A stretch of DNA of 64,000 bases, taken from assembly GCF_040253635.1 (NCBI RefSeq), contig NZ_JBEJGX010000003.1, forward strand, positions 1,612,001 through 1,676,000. Reading direction: 5' to 3'. A model generated the notes under the pieces. The model saw nothing but the letters and a program-made list of their open reading frames with translations. It was not told the DNA's origin and did not search any database. Position numbers and translations under genes: made by a program. This document shows, piece by piece, positions 7,190 through 14,675 of this stretch (position 1 is its first letter; every line of letters starts with the position of its first letter). The stretch is from Streptomyces sp. Edi2. GTDB lineage: Bacteria > Actinomycetota > Actinomycetes > Streptomycetales > Streptomycetaceae.

Positions 7190-8695
7190 TCAGTCCGCCG
7201 AAACCCCCAGCTCCTCGCACGCCGTGCGGAGCCTGCGGACGCCTTCCGTGATCGCGGCGGTGCCGGACGCGGCCGCGAAGCTCAGCCGCAGATGTGCGGC
7301 CGGCGGCTCGGCGGCGAAGTACGGCCGGCCGGCCGCGACCGCGACGCCCGCCCGCAGCGCCGCACCGGTCAGCGCCGCCTCGTCCGTGCCGTCCGGCAGC
7401 CGCAGCCAGAGGTGGTAGCCGCCCGGCGGGACGTAGAGACCGCCCGGCGCGGGGGCGTGGCCGTACGCCGCCCCGTGCCCCCCGCCCGGCCCGGCGAGTC
7501 CCGGCAGGTACCGGTGCAGGGCGGCGGTCAGGGCATTGCGGCGGACGGTCAACTCGCCGGAGACCAGCCGGAGATGGCGGGGCCAGGCGGGCGAGCCGAC
7601 GAGTTCCAGAGCGGTTTCCTGGAGCGGGCCCGGCACGAAGAAGCTGTCGACGACCTGGATGGCGCGCAGCCGGTCGAGGACCGGACCGTGGGCGGCCAGG
7701 GCGCCCACCCGCAGGTGGGGCGAGGTGGCCTTGGTGAGCGAGCGGACATGGACGACCGTGCCGTCCCGGTCGTCCGCCATCAGGGTCGGCGGCAGCGCGG
7801 GGGCGTCGCCGTGGACCAGCAGCCGTGCGAAGTCGTCCTCGATCACGAAGGCACCGGCCGCGCGGGCCACCCGCAGCACCTCGCGCCGCCGGTCGTCGGC
7901 CAGCACCGCGCCGGTCGGGTTCTGGAACAGCGGCTGGCAGACGAACAGCCGCGCGCCGCTGGCCCGGAAGGCGTCCGCGAGCAGATCCGTACGGACCCCG
8001 TCCGCGTCCACCGGTACGGGCACCGGCCGCAGTCCGGAGGCGCGGGCCACGGCCAGCATGCCCGGGTAGGTCGGGGACTCGACGAGCACCGGCGCGCCGG
8101 GGGCGGCGAGGGCGCGCAGGGCGGCGTTCAGCGCGCTCTGGCCGCCCGCGGTGATCAGGACGTCGCTGGCGGCCAGCGGGCCACCGGGGCCGGCGATCTC
8201 GCGGGCGAACCAGGCCCGCAGCTCCGCCACCCCGCCGACCGTGGGGCGCGCCCAGACGCCCGGCCGCCGCCCGGCGCGCGCCAGCGCGGCGGCGAGGGCG
8301 CGTTCCGGCTGCAGATCGGGGTGCAGATAGCCGCCGATGAGTTCGATGACGCCGGGGGCCGGGGTGGCGAGCGTGGCGAGCACACCCGAGGCGTCGACAC
8401 TGCGCGGCACCTGGTCGCCGGCCGGCTCGGCGCTCAGCGCGATCTCCTGCCAGGAGGTGTCGATCGGCCGGGGCGCCTCACCGCATGGCTCGGCGCGGAA
8501 GGCTCCCGCGCCCGGCCGGGTCACGACCAGGCCCTCCGCCACCAGCTCGGCGAGCGCCCGCGAGACGGTCACCGGACTGACGCGATGCCGCTCCACGAGG
8601 GCACGGCTGGAGGGCAGCTTCTCTCCTGGAGAGTAGCGGTTCAGCTCCACTCGAAGGGTCGCGGCCAGCTCAGCGCCGCTGCTACGCTCGTGCAT
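7190..8695 (-). CDS. MocR-type regulator: GntR winged helix fused to PLP aminotransferase domain
   Basis: A 501-residue protein from ATG 8695. Residues 1-70 are a GntR-type winged helix (LPSSRALVERHRVSPVTVSR, then ALAELVAEGLVVTRPGAGAF). Residues about 100-500 are a fold-type I aminotransferase domain, with SPTYPGMLAVARASGLRPV, CQPLFQNPTGAVLADDRRRE and the PLP lysine in HVRSLTKATSPHLRVGALA. This architecture defines MocR/PdxR/GabR regulators, which use bound PLP plus a substrate as the effector. The gene is divergent from a drug/metabolite exporter, and the two start codons overlap on one CATG. It probably controls that exporter and itself. Confidence 0.92.
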   Translation of the reverse strand: MHERSSGAELAATLRVELNRYSPGEKLPSSRALVERHRVSPVTVSRALAELVAEGLVVTRPGAGAFRAEPCGEAPRPIDTSWQEIALSAEPAGDQVPRSVDASGVLATLATPAPGVIELIGGYLHPDLQPERALAAALARAGRRPGVWARPTVGGVAELRAWFAREIAGPGGPLAASDVLITAGGQSALNAALRALAAPGAPVLVESPTYPGMLAVARASGLRPVPVPVDADGVRTDLLADAFRASGARLFVCQPLFQNPTGAVLADDRRREVLRVARAAGAFVIEDDFARLLVHGDAPALPPTLMADDRDGTVVHVRSLTKATSPHLRVGALAAHGPVLDRLRAIQVVDSFFVPGPLQETALELVGSPAWPRHLRLVSGELTVRRNALTAALHRYLPGLAGPGGGHGAAYGHAPAPGGLYVPPGGYHLWLRLPDGTDEAALTGAALRAGVAVAAGRPYFAAEPPAAHLRLSFAAASGTAAITEGVRRLRTACEELGVSAD

Positions 8696-8736
8696 GAGAG
8701 ACAACGATAGCGCTACCGCCACGGTGCCGATAGCGG
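8683..8736. promoter_or_regulatory. Shared divergent start region of MocR and EamA genes with direct repeats
   Basis: The two ATG starts overlap on CATG at 8693-8696. TACGCT at 8683-8688 stands five bases before the EamA ATG, and TATCGT (reverse strand, 8704-8709) stands eight bases before the MocR ATG; both fit TAnnnT -10 boxes of leaderless transcripts. The octamer CGATAGCG occurs at 8705 and again at 8728, 23 bp apart, as expected for MocR half-sites in direct repeat. The assignment is inferred from position and pattern. Confidence 0.5.
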
Positions 8737-9716
8737 TCAGCACTCCGGGCGCCCCGGTCACCGCCGCTCCGGTCACCGCTGCTCCGGAGACCCAGCAGTC
8801 CCCCAAGGCGGGGGAGATCCCGGAGATCCCGGAGGCCGCCGCGCCCGCCGGCCCCGCCCCCGCCGGCCGGGGCGCCCTGCTCGCCGGGCTCGGCGTCGCC
8901 GCCTTCTCGCTCACCTTCCCCGCGACCGCCTGGGCGCTGGAGGGCATGGGGCCCTGGACGGTGGTGATGCTGCGCAGCGTGCTGGCCACCCTGCTGGCCG
9001 GCGGCGCGCTGGCCGCCTTCCGGGTGCGCCTTCCCGAGCGGCGGCACTGGCTGGGCATCGCGGTCGTCACGGGCGGTGTGGTCCTCGGCTTCCCGCTGCT
9101 GACCACCCTCGCGCTGCAGACCTCCACCACCTCGCACGCGGCTGTGGTCGTCGGCCTGCTGCCGCTGACCACCGCGGCCTTCTCGGCCGTACGGACCGGT
9201 GCCCGGCCCTCCCGGACGTTCTGGATCGCCTCGCTGGTCGGCGCGGCCGTCGTCATCGGCTTTGCGGTGCAGCAGAGCGGCGGGGCGCCGGGCCGCGGGG
9301 ATCTGCTGCTGTTCGGATCGCTGCTGGTGTGCGCGGCCGGCTACACCGAAGGCGGCCGGCTCGCCCGCCATATGCCGGGCTGGCAGGTGATGGGCTGGGC
9401 GCTGGTGCTGGCGCTTCCGCTCACGGCGACGGGCGCGGCGGTGGCGCTGTCCGCGGAGCCGCTGCGGCTCACGGCGCACTCGGTCGGCGGACTGCTCTGG
9501 CTGGCGTTCGGCTCGCAGTTCCTCGGGATGGTCGCCTGGTACCGCGGGATGGCCGCGATCGGCATCTCCAAGGCGAGCCAGCTGCAGCTCGCCCAGCCGC
9601 TGCTGACCCTGCTCTGGTCCGTGCTGCTGCTGGGCGAGCGGCTGCCGCCGGCCGCCCCCGCGGCGGCGCTGGCGGTCCTGGCGTGCATCGCGGTCACCCA
9701 GCGGACCCGTGGATGA
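8694..9716 (+). CDS. EamA/DMT-family transporter
   Basis: A 340-residue protein, taken from ATG 8694. The first 55 residues are a Pro/Ala/Thr-rich linker, followed by about ten hydrophobic helices in two repeats of the EamA fold (LLAGLGVAAFSLTFPATAWA in the first, LAFGSQFLGMVAWYRGMAAI in the second). Members export amino acids, nucleosides or drugs. The divergent MocR gene suggests the cargo is related to an amino-group or vitamin B6-type effector; that is inference. A short palindrome CCCCCAAGGCGGGGG lies in the linker at about 8799. The true start could be further downstream since the first ATG overlaps the MocR start. Confidence 0.88.
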   Translation: MRDNDSATATVPIAVSTPGAPVTAAPVTAAPETQQSPKAGEIPEIPEAAAPAGPAPAGRGALLAGLGVAAFSLTFPATAWALEGMGPWTVVMLRSVLATLLAGGALAAFRVRLPERRHWLGIAVVTGGVVLGFPLLTTLALQTSTTSHAAVVVGLLPLTTAAFSAVRTGARPSRTFWIASLVGAAVVIGFAVQQSGGAPGRGDLLLFGSLLVCAAGYTEGGRLARHMPGWQVMGWALVLALPLTATGAAVALSAEPLRLTAHSVGGLLWLAFGSQFLGMVAWYRGMAAIGISKASQLQLAQPLLTLLWSVLLLGERLPPAAPAAALAVLACIAVTQRTRG

Positions 9717-10042
9717 CCGCGGGCGCACCGGGGGCGCCGGACCCGCGCCACGGGAACACCCGGCCGGGACCGCCGGACCGGGACCACCGCCCCGCCGGCC
9801 CGCCGGCGCCGCCGGGCCGGACCCACCGGGACCACCCGACAGCGACCACCGGAAAGGGATGAACCCATACCTTCCGGGGTGCGACCACGGCCCGCGGACG
9901 TAAACTTGCCGCGACGGCAGGTACCGCCGTCCGGGCCGTTGCCAGGCCCGTAAACCGTGGAAATCGTTGGCCGTTCAACCGTCGGCCGTCGCACTGGCCG
10001 GCCCGCGGGTCGTACGGCCGCCCCGAGGCGGGGAGGACCCTG
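9717..10042. other. Intergenic region, no gene recognised
   Basis: About 325 bp between two forward genes. The first part repeats variants of GGGACCACCG and looks like degenerate GC-rich sequence. The second part has lower GC (around 9900-9990, including GTAAACTTG and GTGGAAATCGTTGG) and probably carries the promoter of the DUF1918 gene. No open frame there resembles a protein family. Confidence 0.5.
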
Positions 10043-10252
10043 ATGCACGCAAGCAGGGGCGACCGGTTGGTGGTGCACGGCAGGACCGTCGGGCATCACG
10101 ACAAGGTCGTCGAAATCGTCGAAGTACTGGGCCCGAACGGCGATCCGCCCTACCGCGTCCGCGCCGAGGACGGACACGAGGCGATCATGTCTCCCGGCCC
10201 CGACTCGGTCGTCCGGCACACCAAGGCCACCGACATCGGCACCGGCCGGTAG
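10043..10252 (+). CDS. DUF1918 domain-containing small protein
   Basis: A 69-residue protein from ATG 10043 with GGGAGGACCCTG just upstream. It reads MHASRGDRLVVHGRTVGHHD and ends in an HEAIMSPGPDSVV segment, the usual pattern of DUF1918: a small SH3-like beta barrel of about 60 residues common in actinobacteria. The ordered motif GDRLVVHG followed by GEIVEV-like and PYRVRAEDGHE is intact. Biochemical function is not established. A 20-bp tandem repeat starts at the end of the gene and includes its stop codon. Confidence 0.88.
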   Translation: MHASRGDRLVVHGRTVGHHDKVVEIVEVLGPNGDPPYRVRAEDGHEAIMSPGPDSVVRHTKATDIGTGR

Positions 10253-10310
10253 GCACCGGCACCGGGCGGTAGACATCAGCACCGGGCGGTAGACACCGCC
10301 ACCGGCCGAC
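10241..10310. repeat. 20-bp tandem repeat across the DUF1918 stop codon
   Basis: Three copies of a 20-bp unit, typified by ACCGGGCGGTAGACATCAGC, begin at 10241, 10261 and 10281, and a half copy follows at 10301. The TAG stop codon of the DUF1918 gene (10250-10252) is part of the first copy. Confidence 0.85.
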
Positions 10311-10414
10311 GGCCCCCGGCCGGCGCACGCCACCCTGCCCGGCCCCGACCCGGTACCGGAATCTCCTCACACGCCGCGGTCCGCGCGGACCCTCCCGGTC
10401 GGTGCGGGCCGCCG

Positions 10415-11638
10415 CTACGCCCGTGCCGCGGCGTAGTGGTCACGCACGACCCTCGCCATGGCACCCGCCCGGTCCTTGGCCACCTCCTTCGCCGAGAAGA
10501 AGACATGGCCGCCCACCTGCGGATAGCCGCGGGCGAAGGTGAGGTGGCGGGAGAGTTCGGCCGGGTCCTTCCAGGCGGGGGGCTGTGCCTCGCCCGCCTT
10601 GTACAGGGCCTCGCCGATGTAGAGGTCCACACCGGTGCCGTTGACGGTCCGCGCCCACCAGGGCACGAGTTCGGCGTAGTCGGCGGCGCTGAAGCCGAGG
10701 GGCCAGTAGACCTGCGGCACGAGGTAGTCGAGCCACCCCTCACGCACCCAGCGGCGGGTGTCGGCGTACAGGTCGTCATAGGTCTGCACCCCGGCCTGGG
10801 TGCGGGAGCCCTGCGGGTCGGTGGCGCGATTGCGCCAGACCGCGAACGGACTGACGCCGAAACGCACCCGGCGCCCGGCCCGCCCGCCACCGTCCAGCCT
10901 GGCCGCCACCTCGTGGACCAGCCGGTCGATGTTGTCCCGGCGCCAGGCCGCCCGGCTCTTGAAGCCGCTGCCGAACTCGTCGAACGCCTCATCGTCGTCG
11001 AAGTCCTCCCCCGCGACCGGGTACGGATAGAAGTAGTCGTCGAAGTGCACCCCGTCGATGTCGTAGCGCCGCACCGCGTCGAACATCGCGTCCTGGACGA
11101 AGCCGCGCACCTCCGGCAGACCGGGGTTGTAGTAGAGCTTGCCGCCGTACGGCAGGACCCAGTCGGGGTGCCGGCGGGCCGGGTGGTCCGCTGTGAGCCT
11201 GCCGGGGTCGGTGTGGTTGGCGACCCGGTACGGGTTGAACCAGGCGTGGAGTTCGAGATTGCGCCGGTGGGCCTCGCGGACCGCGAAGTCGAGCGGATCC
11301 CACCCGGGGTCGCGGCCCTGCTGCCCGGTCAGGCACTGCGCCCATGGCTCGTACGGTGAGGGCCACAGGGCATCCGCGGTGGGCCGCACCTGGAAGAACA
11401 CCGTGTTCAGCTTGCGGGCGACGGCCGTGTCGAAGTGGGCGCGCAGTTCGCGCTGTTGCGCGGCGGGCTGGAGCTTCGTACTGGAGGGCCAGTCCAGGTT
11501 GGCCACGGTCGCCAGCCACATGCCGCGCATCTCGCGCCGCGGCGAGCCGGCCGCGGGCGCCGCCGCCCCCGTGGTGAGCAGCGAAGAGGCGGCGCCCAGC
11601 GCGGCCACGGCGAACCCTCTGCGTGTGATATGCCTCAT
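10415..11638 (-). CDS. Tat-exported family-10-like glycosylhydrolase (GHL10/DUF187)
   Basis: A 407-residue protein from ATG 11638 (MRHITRRGFAVAALGAA). The N-terminus is a twin-arginine signal (TRRGF, hydrophobic stretch, AxA-type cleavage region near TTGAAAPAAG). The mature domain matches the glycosylhydrolase-like family once called DUF187: EMRGMWLATVANLDWPSS, NTVFFQVRPTADALWPSPYE, HAWFNPYRVANHTDP, then GVHFDDYFYPYP carrying the likely catalytic acids, and VPQVYWPL. Such proteins act outside the cell on peptidoglycan-like or other polysaccharides. The gene stands alone, facing away from the dehydrogenase at 11807. Confidence 0.88.
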   Translation of the reverse strand: MRHITRRGFAVAALGAASSLLTTGAAAPAAGSPRREMRGMWLATVANLDWPSSTKLQPAAQQRELRAHFDTAVARKLNTVFFQVRPTADALWPSPYEPWAQCLTGQQGRDPGWDPLDFAVREAHRRNLELHAWFNPYRVANHTDPGRLTADHPARRHPDWVLPYGGKLYYNPGLPEVRGFVQDAMFDAVRRYDIDGVHFDDYFYPYPVAGEDFDDDEAFDEFGSGFKSRAAWRRDNIDRLVHEVAARLDGGGRAGRRVRFGVSPFAVWRNRATDPQGSRTQAGVQTYDDLYADTRRWVREGWLDYLVPQVYWPLGFSAADYAELVPWWARTVNGTGVDLYIGEALYKAGEAQPPAWKDPAELSRHLTFARGYPQVGGHVFFSAKEVAKDRAGAMARVVRDHYAAARA

Positions 11639-11806
11639 CAAGAATTCCCCAGGTTGTCCGGTTCGTCCCGTCCTGAGGGTTCACAATGCCCGCCCCGGCG
11701 CCCGTGGCACAGCACCGCGCGGAGTAACGTCGGGGCCGAGGCGGCCGCCGGACCCTTACGGCGTAACGGCGGATCGCCGGTCCTGAAGATCAGCGAAAGG
11801 CACGAT

Positions 11807-12664
11807 GTGACCGACATCGAACGCGTCGGAGTGGTCGGTTGCGGCCAGATGGGCGCCGGCATCGCCGAGGTGTGCGCCCGCGCCGGGCTGGACGTCATGG
11901 TCGCGGAGACCACCGGCGAAGCTCTGGAGCTGGGTCGCACCCGCTTGACCAACTCCCTCGGCAAGGCCGCCGAACGCGGCAAGATCAGTACCGAGGAGCG
12001 CGACGCGACGCTCGACCGGCTCAGCTTCACCACCGACCTCGGTGAGTTCGCCGACCGCGATCTCGTCATCGAGGCCGTGGTGGAGAACGAGCAGGTCAAG
12101 ACCGAGATCTTCCAGGTCCTCGACCAGGTGATCACCCGGCCGGACGCCATCCTGGCGTCCAACACCTCGTCGATCCCGCTGGTGAAGCTGGCGGTCGCCA
12201 CCTCCCGGCCCGACCAGGTCATCGGGATCCACTTCTTCAACCCGGCTCCGGTGCAGAAGCTCGTCGAGCTGATCCCCGCCCTGACCACCGGCGAGGAGAC
12301 CATCAAGCGCGCCGAGTCCCTGGTGCAGGACGTGCTGGGCAAGCATGCGATCCGCGCCCAGGACCGCTCGGGCTTCGTGGTCAACGCCCTGCTCATCCCG
12401 TATCTGCTCTCCGCGATCCGGATGTTCGAGTCGGGCATCGCCAGCCGCGAGGACATCGACAACGGCATGGAGATGGGCTGCGCCCACCCGATGGGCCCGC
12501 TCAAGCTGGCCGACCTGATCGGCCTGGACACCGTGACCTCGGTCGCCGCCTCCATGTACGAGGAGTACAAGGAGCCCCTGTACGCCGCTCCCCCGCTGCT
12601 CGCGCGCATGGTCGACGCGGGCCGGCTGGGCCGGAAGTCGGGGTCGGGCTTCTACCCGTACTGA
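11807..12664 (+). CDS. 3-hydroxybutyryl-CoA dehydrogenase (3-hydroxyacyl-CoA dehydrogenase family)
   Basis: A 285-residue protein from GTG 11807 with AAAGG eleven bases upstream. The NAD-binding Rossmann motif is VGVVGCGQMGAGIAEVCARA at residues about 6-25. The catalytic His is in GIHFFNPAPVQKLVELIPA, and the C-terminal helical domain includes QDRSGFVVNALLIPYLL, AHPMGPLKLADLIGLD and a final GRKSGSGFYPY. Length and motifs match the single-domain short-chain enzyme that interconverts acetoacetyl-CoA and 3-hydroxybutyryl-CoA (or a similar acyl-CoA), with NAD(P). It is monocistronic and ends at a strong terminator. The name hbd or paaH depends on substrate, so none is given. Confidence 0.93.
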   Translation: MTDIERVGVVGCGQMGAGIAEVCARAGLDVMVAETTGEALELGRTRLTNSLGKAAERGKISTEERDATLDRLSFTTDLGEFADRDLVIEAVVENEQVKTEIFQVLDQVITRPDAILASNTSSIPLVKLAVATSRPDQVIGIHFFNPAPVQKLVELIPALTTGEETIKRAESLVQDVLGKHAIRAQDRSGFVVNALLIPYLLSAIRMFESGIASREDIDNGMEMGCAHPMGPLKLADLIGLDTVTSVAASMYEEYKEPLYAAPPLLARMVDAGRLGRKSGSGFYPY

Positions 12665-12688
12665 GGCAGCGCGACGGCGCCGCCAAGT

Positions 12689-12726
12689 GGCGCTCTTCCA
12701 GGGTGAGTTCACCCTGGAACAGCGCC
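12689..12726 (+). terminator. Strong hairpin terminator after 3-hydroxybutyryl-CoA dehydrogenase
   Basis: Eighteen-base arms with a single C/C mismatch and a 2-nt loop; outer arm GGCGCT, inner arm TTCCAGGGTGA. It starts 24 bp after the stop codon. It marks the left edge of the accessory stretch that follows. Confidence 0.85.
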
Positions 12727-13218
12727 TTCGGCCGGCCCGGACCACCCCGGGTGGCTCCCGCCACCCCCGCCGGGCCCGCCTCCGCACAGCCTCGGAGGGC
12801 AGGCGTGTCTCTGCACGCATGGTGGTGCTACCGAGTGACGACGGCCGGTTGGGCTGTGTCGCCTCGCGTTACGTCGCCCAAAGGCGTCCGGCCACCGGCC
12901 GGCCATCGACAGAGACACCTCCGGGACGAAGGACCGGGACCGCCCGGGTTGTGGACCTCTCACGGCGCCGCGCACGCCTTCCATCAACCCAGCGCCCATG
13001 ACGCCAAGACCTGGGCCGCTGACCACCTCACCACGGTCCTCGCAGGCCAGGCCACCCACGCCGCCGGCGATTGACCGCAAGCCATCAAGGGGGCCCGGGA
13101 GATCTTCCCCGACGGGACCAAAGGAGAATGGACGCCGCCCCCCCATACGAGCCTCAACGCCCGTCGCTCCCGCCCCTGAAGCACCGCCCGCCAGTCAACT
13201 GCCCGAAGGATGGACCCG
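12727..13218. other. Gene-poor region with decayed coding remnants
   Basis: About 490 bp without an intact gene. One forward frame reads AHDAKTWAADHLTTVLAGQA near 13000-13056, hits a stop at 13072, and continues as PQAIKGAREIFPDGTKGEW before another stop. The composition resembles coding sequence, so this may be the tail of a decayed gene, perhaps a toxin-type C-terminus of the locus that follows. I could not name the family. Confidence 0.4.
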
Positions 13219-13629
13219 ATGAGTGGTCACCAGGTCCCCGACCGTTTCGAAGTTCTCGCCTTCAACGGCGACCAGCAGGCCGACGCCGTCCTGCGCTGGG
13301 AAGGCGACAACTACGATTTCACCGTGCTCGCCGACGGCCCTTGGGGGCATGTCACCGGCAGAGCGGATGACTGCTTCGAGGCGCTCACCCGCATCCGCGA
13401 GCAGATCGAACCCCAGGGGTGGCTCCTGGGTGTCAACGGCTCGCGTCGCGACACCTGGCCCTCCGGGATGTGCCGTGGGATGGGGGGTTTCCTCGTCTAC
13501 TGGCTCAGGCCCGGGCTTCGCCCCACCGGCGCCGATCGCATCCAGACATTCCACCCCGCACCCCCCGAGACGCTGGCCACGGTCGCCGAGCAGATCGCCT
13601 TCGAAGAGCAGTGGAGCCAGTCGCTGTGA
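13219..13629 (+). CDS. Unrecognised 136-residue protein, possibly an immunity-type protein
   Basis: Taken from ATG 13219, with GAAGGA nine bases upstream; an earlier in-frame ATG at 13210 overlaps that ribosome site. The protein is acidic and mixed alpha/beta (FEVLAFNGDQQADAVLRWEG, DCFEALTRIREQIEPQGWLL, GVNGSRRDTWPSGMCRGMGG). It has no signal peptide or membrane segment. It overlaps the next gene by four bases (GTGA), whose product looks T7SS-associated. Small soluble proteins in that position are often immunity proteins of secreted toxins, but the assignment rests on context and a vague family resemblance. Confidence 0.6.
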   Translation: MSGHQVPDRFEVLAFNGDQQADAVLRWEGDNYDFTVLADGPWGHVTGRADDCFEALTRIREQIEPQGWLLGVNGSRRDTWPSGMCRGMGGFLVYWLRPGLRPTGADRIQTFHPAPPETLATVAEQIAFEEQWSQSL

Positions 13630-14165
13630 CCACCCCAGCCGGCCCTGCCCCCGCCGTTCCCCCGGTCACCGCGGCTCTGCGCGCCCAGGCCGCACAGCAG
13701 CGCGGCGGCTACGTGTACGCGATCGACCCGTACTTCGACCCCAACGGCGCCGTCCCCCCGTACGGCATCGTCGGCGGCTGGTCCGTCGGCAGCTCCGGCC
13801 GGCTCGTTTCCTTCCAGCACAACCCGAAGTACCGCCCGTCGCCGATGGCGTTGGAGTTCCCGTCCCCTGTCACCGCCCTGGACGCAGCCCTGCAGCGCGC
13901 CGTCACCGGTTACGGCAGCGAGCAGGAACTCCTCGCGGCCTTCCGCGACGCCCCGCTCATCCTGTTCGCCCAGGAGGGGCAGACCGGCCTCTACACCGTC
14001 GTCGAGAACGACGGCAGCCGCTACATCCCGGCCTTCACCCACCCCACCCACACCCCCGGCACCTGGCACCGGTGGCACCAGACCACCGGCCATCAGCTCG
14101 CCGCCACCGGCCTCCCGATCCGCCTCAACCCCGGCCACCGCATCAGCCTGACCATCCCGGGATAG
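13626..14165 (+). CDS. Type VII secretion system-associated protein (SseB-like fold likely)
   Basis: A 179-residue protein from GTG 13626, overlapping the upstream stop (GTGA), which implies translational coupling. It contains VYAIDPYFDPNGAVPPYGIV, then VSFQHNPKYRPSPMALEFPS and a late DAPLILFAQEGQTGLYTVVE. This layout is found in Streptomyces proteins annotated as T7SS-associated. No transmembrane segment is present. After the stop at 14163 the same frame stays open for 28 codons of a Gly/Asn/Pro/Ser-rich sequence up to a stop at 14250. The role in secretion is not established and the toxin partner is not intact here. Confidence 0.65.
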   Translation: MTTPAGPAPAVPPVTAALRAQAAQQRGGYVYAIDPYFDPNGAVPPYGIVGGWSVGSSGRLVSFQHNPKYRPSPMALEFPSPVTALDAALQRAVTGYGSEQELLAAFRDAPLILFAQEGQTGLYTVVENDGSRYIPAFTHPTHTPGTWHRWHQTTGHQLAATGLPIRLNPGHRISLTIPG

Positions 14166-14675
14166 GCCGGGAATCAAGCCGGCGGCGAGAACGCCGGCCC
14201 CAACTCTCCGCCCTCCACCCCGTCCTCCGGCCTCCCCGGACAGAACACCTAGGCACTCGTGGAGGCCCCGCTGCTCGCCGCTGGCCTGCTCACGGCGCTC
14301 GGCCCCCGACGCCGCACGGCCCTGTGGCAGTCCGCCATGGGCGCCAAGGGCCGCCGCGCCCCGGAGCTTCGCCTCCTCGCCGCACAGCAGACCGAGGATC
14401 AGGCAGCGAAGATCGCCGAACTCCCGGACCCCTGCCAGGAACAGATCTCCGGCGCCAGGTGCGGGCCGTATCCCGGGACACGGGGGTCGTGCGACCCGAG
14501 ACGGCCCCGGGCACTACGGAGCGGACGACATACCGTCAAGTCATTCGCCAAAACGGCAGTTCGGAATCATGCCAGGCGCTACGGCCGCGCTGTTGCACCG
14601 GTCTTCGCGTCCGCACACTGCTGATCAGTTGGTTCCGTTACGAACAGCCCGTCCCTCATAGTGATCTCTTGGAGC
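14166..14675. other. Decayed region with a remnant of a T7SS-type membrane protein
   Basis: About 510 bp without an intact gene. From 14259 a forward frame reads LLAAGLLTALGPRRRTALWQ and continues as AAQQTEDQAAKIAELPDP, similar to the membrane-proximal arginine-rich linker of some actinobacterial secretion and regulatory membrane proteins. It has no good ribosome site and loses protein-like character after about 14450. The segment 14500-14660 has lower GC and probably holds the promoter of the transporter at 14676. Confidence 0.4.
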
